Below the pieces are notes generated by a model. The model was not told the DNA's origin and did no database searches. It saw nothing but the letters and a program-made list of their open reading frames with translations. A stretch of 45,376 bases of DNA, from NCBI GenBank assembly GCA_021795215.1, contig JAJYPS010000006.1:1-45376 (forward strand), in the 5' to 3' direction. The translations under genes were made by a program, and so were the position numbers. This DNA is from Actinomycetes bacterium. Lineage in GTDB: Bacteria; Actinomycetota; Acidimicrobiia; Acidimicrobiales; JAKAOS01. Numbering within the stretch: the stretch's first letter is position 1; every line of letters begins with the position of its first letter. This document shows positions 27,223 to 35,373 of this stretch, in pieces.

Positions 27223-28854
27223 GTGAATCGGCCGAGGTCGGTACGAGACCGGAACGAGTCGGCCTGGCTGCTCCCCAAGGACGGGCGACGCTGCGACCCG
27301 GCGCTCGTAGAGGGCATGAGACGTTTCGCCGACGACGACGTCGTGGACCTTGTAGTAGTCGGGTGTGGCGCCGGAGGAGGGGTGCTGACGCAGCGCCTGG
27401 CGAGGCGCGGGTGGAGGGTCGTCTGCCTCGACGCCGGTCCCTTCTGGGACCCGGACCGGGACTGGGTGAGCGACGAGAAGGGATCACACCACATCTACTG
27501 GACGGACCCGAGGGTGATCGGGGGCTCGGACCCTGTGCCACTGGGATCCAACAACTCGGGTCGGGGAGTGGGCGGCGGGACGGTGCACTACGCCGGGTAC
27601 ACGCCTCGGTTCCACCCGTCCGACTTCAACACCCGCACCGCAGACGGCGTGGGGCAGGACTGGCCCATCTCCTACGGCGACCTGCGCCCTTACTACGAGG
27701 CGATGGAGGAGGAGCTACCCGTCGCCGGCCAGTCGTGGCCCTGGGGAGACCCGCACCGCTACCCGCAGTCGCCGCATCCGGTCGGACCCAACGGGCAGAT
27801 CGTCATGCGCGGAGCGGAGCAGCTCGGCATCGACGTGCGGGTGGGTCCGGTGGCCATCGTCAACGGCGGGTTCGGCCACCGACCGCACTGCATCTACCGC
27901 GGGTTCTGCCTGCAGGGCTGCAAGGTCAACGCCAAGGCGTCCACCCTGGTGACCCATGTCCCCGACGCCCTCGCCCGCGGTGCGGAGATAAGGCCCGACT
28001 CCATGGTGACCAGGATCGAGCTGGACGACGCGGGCAGGGCCGCAGGGGTGGTGTACATAAGAGAAGGAGTGGAGCGGTTCCAGAGGGCGGCCGCCGTTGC
28101 GGTCGCCGGATATGCGATCGAGACGCCTCGGCTGCTGCTCAACTCGGCCACCAAGCGGTTCCCCGACGGCCTGTGCAACAACGAGGACCTGGTCGGACGC
28201 TACGTGATGGTGCAGGGAGCCCCCCAGGTGACCGGACGGTTCGAGGAGGAGGTCCGGATGTACAAGGCGCCCCCTCCTGAAGTCTCCTCCGAGCAGTTCT
28301 ACGAGACGGACCCGACCAAGGACTACGCCCGCGGCTTCAGCATCCAGACGGTGTCGCCCCTGCCGATCACCCATGCCGAGCACGTGGCGGCGGAAGGGCA
28401 CTGGGGCTCGGTCCTCCGGGAGTACATGCGGGACTACGTCCACTGGTCCACCATCGGCGTGCTCTGCGAGCTTCTTCCCCTTCCCGACAACCGGGTCACG
28501 TTGGCGGACGAGAAGGACCGGTTCGGCCTCCCGGTCGCCCACTTCGACTACAGCCAATGCGACAACGACCGCAAGCTGATCGAGGCGTCGGAGAAGGTGG
28601 CCGTGTCGATCCTGGAAGCGGCGGGTGCCCAGGAGACCCTGAGCATCCAGCGGTATGCCCACCTCGTCGGAGGTGCGCGCATGGGGGCCACTCCGTCCGA
28701 GGGAGTCGTCGACTCGAACCTCCGGTCGTTCGCGGTGCCCAACCTGTACATCACCGACGGAAGCGTGCTGCCGACGCAGGGCAGCGCCAACCCGGCGCTC
28801 ACCATCATGGCGCTGGCCGCCAGGGCGGCGGACCATCTGGCGGCGAGCCGATGA
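27223..28854 (+). CDS. GMC family oxidoreductase
   Basis: DLVVVGCGAGGGVLTQRLARRGWRVVCLDAG; NNSGRGVGGGTVHYAGY; C-terminal LYITDGSVLPTQGSANPALTIMALAARAADHL. Confidence 0.93.
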   Translation: MNRPRSVRDRNESAWLLPKDGRRCDPALVEGMRRFADDDVVDLVVVGCGAGGGVLTQRLARRGWRVVCLDAGPFWDPDRDWVSDEKGSHHIYWTDPRVIGGSDPVPLGSNNSGRGVGGGTVHYAGYTPRFHPSDFNTRTADGVGQDWPISYGDLRPYYEAMEEELPVAGQSWPWGDPHRYPQSPHPVGPNGQIVMRGAEQLGIDVRVGPVAIVNGGFGHRPHCIYRGFCLQGCKVNAKASTLVTHVPDALARGAEIRPDSMVTRIELDDAGRAAGVVYIREGVERFQRAAAVAVAGYAIETPRLLLNSATKRFPDGLCNNEDLVGRYVMVQGAPQVTGRFEEEVRMYKAPPPEVSSEQFYETDPTKDYARGFSIQTVSPLPITHAEHVAAEGHWGSVLREYMRDYVHWSTIGVLCELLPLPDNRVTLADEKDRFGLPVAHFDYSQCDNDRKLIEASEKVAVSILEAAGAQETLSIQRYAHLVGGARMGATPSEGVVDSNLRSFAVPNLYITDGSVLPTQGSANPALTIMALAARAADHLAASR

Positions 28855-29339
28855 CGGCCGGCCCCGGAGAGGGACCGTCCGGTGTCGAGCCGGCCGGGGC
28901 AGGGGGAGTGGGCGTCGGAGCTCCTGCGCCGGAGCGCAAGGGGATCCTGCCGCGAAGCACAGGCGGCATGGGCCTGACTTCGGCGCCGGTGGCGGCATTC
29001 GGAGCGATCCGGCTCGTATGGGGTCTCTACCTGCTCACTCGTCCAGGTGCCGCGCTGAGGCTGCTGTCCCCTCGCAGCACCGGGCCTGCTTGGAGAGTCG
29101 TGGTCAGGGTGCTGGGCGGCCGCCAGGCCGCCCAGGGGGCACTGACGATCGCAAGGGGTCCGGGAGCGCTCGAGACGGGGTCCGTAGTGGACCTGCTGCA
29201 CGGAGCCAGTGCAGTCGTGTTCGCTCTTGCCCGTCCCCAGGAGCGCCGGCTGGGTGCCGAGGAGGCCGCCCTGGCCGCATTGCTGGCCGCAGCGGGTTTG
29301 GCGTTGCAGTCTTCCCAACGGAAAGTGAGGTTCGAGTGA
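28851..29339 (+). CDS. Hypothetical small membrane protein
   Basis: ATG at 28851 overlaps the GMC stop; hydrophobic segments; GTG of the next gene overlaps its end. Confidence 0.65.
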   Translation: MTAGPGEGPSGVEPAGAGGVGVGAPAPERKGILPRSTGGMGLTSAPVAAFGAIRLVWGLYLLTRPGAALRLLSPRSTGPAWRVVVRVLGGRQAAQGALTIARGPGALETGSVVDLLHGASAVVFALARPQERRLGAEEAALAALLAAAGLALQSSQRKVRFE

Positions 29340-30349
29340 GGCGGAGTGGCATCGAGGGGACGGTGGTCGTTACCGGAGCGACTTCCGGAGTGGGAAGGGC
29401 GGTCGCCGCGGAGCTGGGCCGCAAGGGGTGCAGCGTGGCGCTTCTGGCCAGGGGAGAGGACGGTCTGGAAGGGGCCGCCAAGGAGGTCCGGGCGTTGGGC
29501 GGCAGAGCGCTGCCGATCCAGGTCGACGTGGCCGACCACGAAGCGGTCGAGGCGGCCGCAGCGAAGGCGGAGTCCGAGCTGGGCCCCATCGACGTGTGGA
29601 TCAACAACGCGATGACGACGGTGTTCAGCGAGCTCAAGGACATCACCCCCGAGCAGTTCCGCCGGGCTACGGAGGTCACCTACCTGGGCTCGGTCTACGG
29701 AACGATGGCGGCGCTGAAGCGGATGCTGCCGAGGGACCACGGGGCGGTGGTCCAGGTCGGGTCCGCGCTCGCCTATCGTGGCATCCCGCTCCAGAGCGCC
29801 TACTGCGGCTCCAAGCATGCCCTCCAGGGGTTCATGGAGTCGTTGCGGTGCGAGCTGCTGCACGATCGGACCAGGGTGCGAGTCATCTCGGTACACCTGC
29901 CCGGGATGAACACACCCCAGTTCGACCACTGCGAGAACCACCTGCCGAACAGATCGATGCCCGTGCCGCCCATCTACCAGCCGGAGGTGGCCGCCCGTTC
30001 CATCGTCTGGGCGGCACAGCACCCTCGGCGGCGCGAGGTGTGGGTCGGCGGCTCCACGGTGGCGACCATCCTGGCGAACTACGTAGCACCGGGACTGCTG
30101 GACCAGTACCTGGCGCGGACGAACTTCAAGGCGCAACAGCGGGACGAGCCGAAGCCGGCCGATGCCCCCTCGAACCTGTTCCATCCGGTGGCTGGCGACC
30201 CGGGAGCCCACGGATCGTTCGACGACAAGGCACATCCGAGAAGCGCCCAGGCACTGCTGTCACGTCACCATTGGGCCCTGCCGCTGATCCCGGCGGCAGC
30301 CGCCGGCGGAGTCGTAGGCGCGATGGCGGTCGTACGAGCCACCCGGTGA
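29336..30349 (+). CDS. SDR family oxidoreductase
   Basis: VVVTGATSGVGRAVAAELGRKG; WINNAMT; VGSALAYRGIPLQSAYCGSKHALQGF (S-Y-K). Confidence 0.93.
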   Translation: MRRSGIEGTVVVTGATSGVGRAVAAELGRKGCSVALLARGEDGLEGAAKEVRALGGRALPIQVDVADHEAVEAAAAKAESELGPIDVWINNAMTTVFSELKDITPEQFRRATEVTYLGSVYGTMAALKRMLPRDHGAVVQVGSALAYRGIPLQSAYCGSKHALQGFMESLRCELLHDRTRVRVISVHLPGMNTPQFDHCENHLPNRSMPVPPIYQPEVAARSIVWAAQHPRRREVWVGGSTVATILANYVAPGLLDQYLARTNFKAQQRDEPKPADAPSNLFHPVAGDPGAHGSFDDKAHPRSAQALLSRHHWALPLIPAAAAGGVVGAMAVVRATR

Positions 30350-30353
30350 CGAC

Positions 30354-30896
30354 ATGGATATGAGCCGCGAGGCTCTGGCCGACGCGATCGTGCAGGCCTC
30401 GCATCTGCGAGGCCAGTTCCTGCTCAGGTCGGGAAGGACGTCGACGGAGTACTTCGACAAGTACCGCTTCGAGGCGAGCCCCGCCCTCCTCGACGCTATT
30501 GCCCATCATCTGGCCCCACTGGTGCCGGCCGGGACCGACGTGCTGGCGGGGTTGGAGTTGGGAGGGGTGCCGCTTGCGGTGGTGCTCTCCTCCAGGTTGG
30601 GCATCCCGACTGCGTTCGTACGCAAGACGGCCAAGCAGTACGGGACCTGCAGGCTGGCGGAAGGCGCCGAGGTAGGGGGGCGCAGGGTGGTGGTGATCGA
30701 GGACGTGGTGACCTCGGGCGGCCAGGTGGTGACCTCCGTAGGCGACCTGCGACAGGAGGGAGCCCTGGTCGAGAGCGCACTGTGCGTCATCGACCGCCAG
30801 GGAGGTGGTGCGGATGCGCTGGCGTCGGCCGGAGTCGAGCTGACCGCTCTGTTCACCTTGGACCAACTGCCACGACCGGCCGCGCCCCGTTCTTGA
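30354..30896 (+). CDS. pyrE: Orotate phosphoribosyltransferase
   Basis: GQFLLRSGRTSTEYFDKYRFEASPALL; VLAGLELGGVPLAVVLSSRLGIPTAFVRKTAKQYGT; VVVIEDVVTSGGQVV PRPP loop. Confidence 0.95.
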   Translation: MDMSREALADAIVQASHLRGQFLLRSGRTSTEYFDKYRFEASPALLDAIAHHLAPLVPAGTDVLAGLELGGVPLAVVLSSRLGIPTAFVRKTAKQYGTCRLAEGAEVGGRRVVVIEDVVTSGGQVVTSVGDLRQEGALVESALCVIDRQGGGADALASAGVELTALFTLDQLPRPAAPRS

Positions 30897-30917
30897 AACC
30901 GAGATCGGCGCCGGTGG

Positions 30918-31784
30918 CTATGCCATCCGCTGCTCGGTGTCACCGGAGGAGCCGAGTGCGGTGCCGGTGTCGTAGATCACCAGGCCGTCTCGAGCGCACT
31001 TCGCTATCGCCTCCAGCTTGGAGTGCGCGCCCAGCTTGTCGAGGATGCGCTGGACATGGTTTCGCACCGTGTGAAGCGATATACCCAGTCGATGAGCAAC
31101 GACCTTGTTCGGAAGACCTTCCGCCATGAGTGCGAGAACGTCCAGCTCCCGAGGGGAAAGCGGCCTCGGCAACTGGTCCGCCAGCGAGTGGTCCTGGCGT
31201 AGCGGGGTGTGGCTGGCGTCCATCCCGTAGGCCTTCGCATCGTGCTCCGCGGCGGCGAGGGACCTGACGGTCGGGAAGACCGCCCGGCCGGAGCTTGCGG
31301 CCCTCACCGCAGAGACCAGCTCTCCGAGCGTCTGCGCCTTGCTCACGCATCCTGCGCACCCTGCTGCAGCGGCACTCAGCAGCAGCATCGCGTGAGCCTC
31401 GTGGTCACCCATCAGGATGACGCTCACCTCGGAGTGGCCGGAGCGGATGGAGCGGGCCATCGAGAGCCCGTCTCCGTCGGGCAGAAGGTGGGCGACGAGC
31501 ACGACGTCCGGCAGCAGCGCAGCCGTCAGTCGCATGCCGTCCGAAGCGGAGTGGGCCACTCCCACCACGGTGATCCCCTCGACCCCTCCCAGCACCACTT
31601 GGAGAGCTTCGGCGAGAATCCGCTCGCTGTCGACCACCAGCAGATCCACAGCGGTCGGCACACCTGCCGCCTCCGAACGGTCCCTTTCGGTGCCAGTCGA
31701 GACCGGCCCTTGCCGGACGTCTGCCGCGACGCCGCCGGCTCCCGCTCCGCCGAGCGCGTCGATACCGCCCCCCATCTGCAGCAC
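30918..31784 (-). CDS. LuxR-family response regulator with atypical receiver
   Basis: Receiver-like DLLVVDSERILAEALQVVLGGVEGI...PDVVLVAHLLPDGDGL; HTH PRPLSPRELDVLALMAEGLPNKVVAHRLGISLHTVRNHVQRILDKLGAHSKLEAI. Confidence 0.9.
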   Translation of the reverse strand: MLQMGGGIDALGGAGAGGVAADVRQGPVSTGTERDRSEAAGVPTAVDLLVVDSERILAEALQVVLGGVEGITVVGVAHSASDGMRLTAALLPDVVLVAHLLPDGDGLSMARSIRSGHSEVSVILMGDHEAHAMLLLSAAAAGCAGCVSKAQTLGELVSAVRAASSGRAVFPTVRSLAAAEHDAKAYGMDASHTPLRQDHSLADQLPRPLSPRELDVLALMAEGLPNKVVAHRLGISLHTVRNHVQRILDKLGAHSKLEAIAKCARDGLVIYDTGTALGSSGDTEQRMA

Positions 31785-31897
31785 AATAGCGCTGCGCTGC
31801 GGCGAACGCGGGACTGCGGGCGGCGGTGTTAGATTGCCGTCCTGCCGAAGCCGAGCCGGGACGAGCGCTCCCTCGGCGTCTGGGAGGGGGGTGCGGT

Positions 31898-32197
31898 GTG
31901 ATCCGCCACATTGCGATGTTCCGGTGGAGGCCCGACGTTTCGTCCTCGGACGTCGCCCGAGTCGAGGACGCTCTCCGGAAGCTTCGCTCGGAACTGACCG
32001 GTCTCCGGGACTACCGCTTCGGGCGGGACGTCGGGCTCGTCGATGGCAACTGGGACTTCGCCGTGGTGGCGGACCTCCACGACGAGCCCGCTTTCCGCCG
32101 CTACGTCTCGAATGCCGAGCACCAGAGGATCATCTCCCAGCTGATAGCTCCGATGCGTGGCGAAAGGGCCGCAGTACAGCTGCTACTTCCGGAATAG
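31898..32197 (+). CDS. Dabb family (stress-responsive alpha/beta barrel) protein
   Basis: IRHIAMFRWRPDVSSSDVARVEDALRKLRSELTGLRDYRFGRDVGLVDGNWDFAVVADLHDEPAFRRYVSNAEHQRI. Confidence 0.88.
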   Translation: MIRHIAMFRWRPDVSSSDVARVEDALRKLRSELTGLRDYRFGRDVGLVDGNWDFAVVADLHDEPAFRRYVSNAEHQRIISQLIAPMRGERAAVQLLLPE

Positions 32198-32272
32198 CGC
32201 GCACACGTCGGCCGCCCGGCCAGTGTCTGTCCCACAGCTCGTGCCCGGGCTGGCCGTTGGTCGTCCCATGGC

Positions 32273-32308
32273 TCAGCCGAACAGCGCCGTGGGTCAGCCG
32301 AACAGCAG
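32273..32308 (-). repeat. 21-bp tandem duplication including the SDR stop codon
   Basis: Minus strand: CTGTTCGGCTGACCCACGGCG CTGTTCGGCTGAGCCATGG; stop complements (TCA) at 32294-32296 and 32273-32275. Confidence 0.75.
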
Positions 32309-33202
32309 AGCCAGCCGACGGTACAGCCCCGGGGCAGCCGCCCTCAGCACCGTGGGGACTCGCAGCCACCTCGGCAAGATCGCTTCTGCGCGGTGGTCGA
32401 CTATGGCGGCCACCACCGCGTCCACCACTGGCGCACAGGGGATCGGCTTGGGCCACCGCCTGGTGTAGGGGCGACCTCGCCTATCGAAGAACGGCGTGTC
32501 CACCGGGCCGGGGCTGACCACGCCCACATGGATGCCCAGGGGCCGGATCTCCTCGGCAAGGGCCTCACCCGCAGCTACTAGCCCCCCCTTGGCGGCCGAG
32601 TAGACGACTTCGCTGGGCACGCCCAGATGCCCGGCGATGGACGAAACGAAGACGATCGCCGCCGGCCCGGACTCCCGGCTGCTCCCGGCGATCTCCGGCA
32701 CGCAGGCCCTTGCCAGGTGGAGCGGAGCGGTCAGGTTCAACGCCACCGTCTTGTCGATGTCCACGTGGGGCATGTCGGCGAAGGAGCCGCCCCATCCGGC
32801 GCCGGCATTGGCGACGACGACGTCGAGACCTCCCATCAGCTGGCTGGCGGTCTTCGCCAGGTTCGCAGGGGCGTCCCCCTCCAGCAGGTCGCCCTCGACT
32901 GTCGAAGTCGATGAACCCAGCTCCGAGTGAAGCACTCTCAGGGCGTCCCCATCCCTGCCATGCAGAACCACCGTTGCGCCCATGCCTACCAGCCGCCGTG
33001 CGAGCGCAGTTCCTATGCCCCCCGACGCTCCGGTCAGCAGGATGCGGGTGGAGTCGAGAGCAGGCCGCCGGATGTCCGCTTCGCCGCCGTGCGAGGGCCG
33101 GCCACGGACCTTGGGAAGCTCTTTCGACCGTGCTGCCCACCGTGCTCCCCACTGGGCTCTCGCCTGGGCTCCCCACTGGGCTCTCACCGGTGCTCCGACC
33201 AC
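32294..33202 (-). CDS. SDR family oxidoreductase, last gene of the hopanoid operon
   Basis: STRILLTGASGGIGTALARRLVGMGATVVLHGRD; VVANAGAGWGG; VSSIAGHLGVPSEVVYSAAKGGL. True start is probably downstream of the repeat-encoded N-terminus. Confidence 0.88.
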   Translation of the reverse strand: MVGAPVRAQWGAQARAQWGARWAARSKELPKVRGRPSHGGEADIRRPALDSTRILLTGASGGIGTALARRLVGMGATVVLHGRDGDALRVLHSELGSSTSTVEGDLLEGDAPANLAKTASQLMGGLDVVVANAGAGWGGSFADMPHVDIDKTVALNLTAPLHLARACVPEIAGSSRESGPAAIVFVSSIAGHLGVPSEVVYSAAKGGLVAAGEALAEEIRPLGIHVGVVSPGPVDTPFFDRRGRPYTRRWPKPIPCAPVVDAVVAAIVDHRAEAILPRWLRVPTVLRAAAPGLYRRLALLFG

Positions 33203-34191
33203 GCCCGCACCCGGTCTTCGGCTGCCGACATCGCGTCGCCTCCGGAGGTCATCGCCTCGATGGCGCGGAGCGTGGGATAGCCGTTCCGCTGCTCGTCCTG
33301 CAACCTCCTGGCGAAGCTGCCCGAGCGGATCTCGTCGGTCACCGAGCTGAAGTGGTTCCGCATCGCCACCGTGTCCATCTCCAACGTGCGCAGGAAGCCC
33401 CCGAAGGTCGCCACCGCGCCATGTCCGTTGACGGAACGGTAGAAGCCCTTGTCGGCGAATGCCGCGAAGGTACGGGACATCTCGCCGGACGCGTACAGTT
33501 CCAGCACCATCGCTTCGGGAGGTAGGCCCGCGGCAGTCCCCATGGCGAACGCCACCTGTATTGCCGTGCCGAGGTAGGGCCCGACCGTCTGCTCCACCAT
33601 CAGGTCGAGCATCGCTTCCTTCGCCGCAGGCAGGACCAGCGCCCCGCGTCGGAGAGCACCGGCAGCAGTCGCGAGCGCCAACAGCCTGGCCTTGGCCGAA
33701 CCGGTGGCATCCCGCTCCACCGAGCAGTAGCTGTAGAAGCCGGTGCCGTCGACGGTGGACGACCGGACCTCTTCCCCGAGCATCCGGGGAGCCAGCATCA
33801 GCACGTCGATCCCCTCGGGCACGACCACCAGACCGAAGGCCAGGCAGTAGCCCGAACCGAATGCCACCGCCGTGCCCGGCCGCAGGGACGGAGCCACGTC
33901 CGAGTCGAACCGGGCGGGTATCGCCTCGTCCGGAATCAGCAGGTACACCAAGTCCGCGTCGGCGCAGGCCTCCTCTATGCCGAGGACCTGGAAGCCATCC
34001 GTCTCCGCCCTGGACTTCGCATCGTCGTCGATGTTGCCCACCACCACGTCCAGTCCGGCGTCGCGGAGGTTCAGCGCCATGGACGATCCGAGGTTGCCGT
34101 AGCCGACGACGGCGATCGTGGAGCTCTTCAGGCCCTCGTGGTCCATGTATGCGCTGTCGTAGAAAATGACCTCGTCGGTAGTCGTCGTCAT
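33184..34191 (-). CDS. Ketol-acid reductoisomerase-like NAD(P)-binding protein
   Basis: TIAVVGYGNLGSSMALNLRDAGLDVVVGNIDDDAKSRAETDGFQVLGIEEACADADLVYLLIPDEAIP...PEGIDVLMLAPRMLG...AKEAMLDLMVEQTVGPYLG...SGSFARRLQDEQRNGYPTLRAIEAM; MTTTTDEV start at 34191. Confidence 0.78.
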   Translation of the reverse strand: MTTTTDEVIFYDSAYMDHEGLKSSTIAVVGYGNLGSSMALNLRDAGLDVVVGNIDDDAKSRAETDGFQVLGIEEACADADLVYLLIPDEAIPARFDSDVAPSLRPGTAVAFGSGYCLAFGLVVVPEGIDVLMLAPRMLGEEVRSSTVDGTGFYSYCSVERDATGSAKARLLALATAAGALRRGALVLPAAKEAMLDLMVEQTVGPYLGTAIQVAFAMGTAAGLPPEAMVLELYASGEMSRTFAAFADKGFYRSVNGHGAVATFGGFLRTLEMDTVAMRNHFSSVTDEIRSGSFARRLQDEQRNGYPTLRAIEAMTSGGDAMSAAEDRVRAWSEHR

Positions 34192-34280
34192 CCGCTCCTC
34201 TGATCGTGGTAAGGCGTCGCTCCGGCCCTTCTTCCGGCGCCGCGCGCGCTGCTTCGGGCGCTCGGCCTGCCGAGCCGCCG

Positions 34281-35288
34281 TCAGTGTGTGCCCAGCGTGG
34301 CCCTCAGACTGGCACGAAGCGATGAGGTTGTGGCTAGCACCGCCGTCGGTTCGTATCCACAGTGGGCCATGCAGTTGGCACAGCGGGGGTCCTTGCCCCG
34401 GCCGTAGCTCTCCCAGTCGGTGGTCTCCAGCAGTTCGGCGTAGGTGGACGCATATCCGTCGGACATCAGGTAGCACGGCTTCTGCCATCCCAGCACCGAA
34501 TAGCTGGGGATGCCCCACGCCGTGCAGCCGAAGTCGGCCTTTCCCTCCAAGAAGTCCAGGAAGAGGGGGGTGTGATTGAGCTTCCAACGTCTCCGCCTGC
34601 CATCGGCGAAGACCTTCGAGAACAGCTCCCGCGTCTCGGTCACCCCAAGGAAGTGCTCCTGGTCCGGCGCCCTCTCGTAGGCGTAGGCGGGAGACAGCAT
34701 CATCGCGTCCACCTGGAGCTCATTGTTCAGGTAGTCCAGCACTCCTATGACACTCTGGGGCGAGTCGTTCGTGAAGAAAGTGGAGTTGGTCGTCACCCGG
34801 AAGCCCGCCTTCTTGGCGGAGCGTATCGCCGCGGTTGCCTTGTCGAACACCCCTTCGCGGTCGACCGCCGCGTCGTGCCGCTCGGCCAAACCGTCGATGT
34901 GGACGGTCCAGGCGAAGTACGGCGACGGCCGGAACTGCTCCATCCGCCTCTCCAGGAGGACTCCGTTCGTGCACAGGTAGACGAACTTGCGCCGCTTGAC
35001 CAGCTCGTCCACGATTCGCCCTATCTCCGGGTGCAGCAGCGGCTCACCGCCCGCTATCGACACCATCGGGGCCCCGCTCTCCTCGATCGCCCCGACCGCC
35101 TCCTCCACCGAGAGCCGCTTCCGAAGGATCTCCGTCGGCTGGCGCACCTTGCCGCATCCCGGGCAGTGGAGATTGCAGCTGTACAGCGGCTCCAGCTCCA
35201 CGAGTAGGGGGAAGCGCTTCTGACCTTTCAGCTTTTGGCGCGCCAGGTAGGAGGCCATCGTCAGGTTCTGGCGCCAGGGAATGGACAT
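34281..35288 (-). CDS. hpnH: Adenosyl-hopene transferase HpnH (radical SAM)
   Basis: YLARQKLKGQKRFPLLVELEPLYSCNLHCPGCGKVRQPTEILRKRLSVEEAVGAIEESGAPMVSIAGGEPLLHPEIGRIVDELVKRRKFVYLCTNGVLL (CxxxCxxC-type cluster). Confidence 0.95.
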   Translation of the reverse strand: MSIPWRQNLTMASYLARQKLKGQKRFPLLVELEPLYSCNLHCPGCGKVRQPTEILRKRLSVEEAVGAIEESGAPMVSIAGGEPLLHPEIGRIVDELVKRRKFVYLCTNGVLLERRMEQFRPSPYFAWTVHIDGLAERHDAAVDREGVFDKATAAIRSAKKAGFRVTTNSTFFTNDSPQSVIGVLDYLNNELQVDAMMLSPAYAYERAPDQEHFLGVTETRELFSKVFADGRRRRWKLNHTPLFLDFLEGKADFGCTAWGIPSYSVLGWQKPCYLMSDGYASTYAELLETTDWESYGRGKDPRCANCMAHCGYEPTAVLATTSSLRASLRATLGTH

Positions 35289-35315
35289 GGGCAGCTCTCC
35301 TGTTCAATCGTCTCT

Positions 35316-35349
<34 letters not shown>

Positions 35350-35373
35350 GCCGTGTCGCCGGTCATCGTACGA

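Noticed and set aside
31417-32517. 366-aa + strand ORF covering the Dabb gene
   Set aside because: Low-complexity Arg/Ser/Pro translation; the Dabb frame (31898-32197) is the recognisable family.
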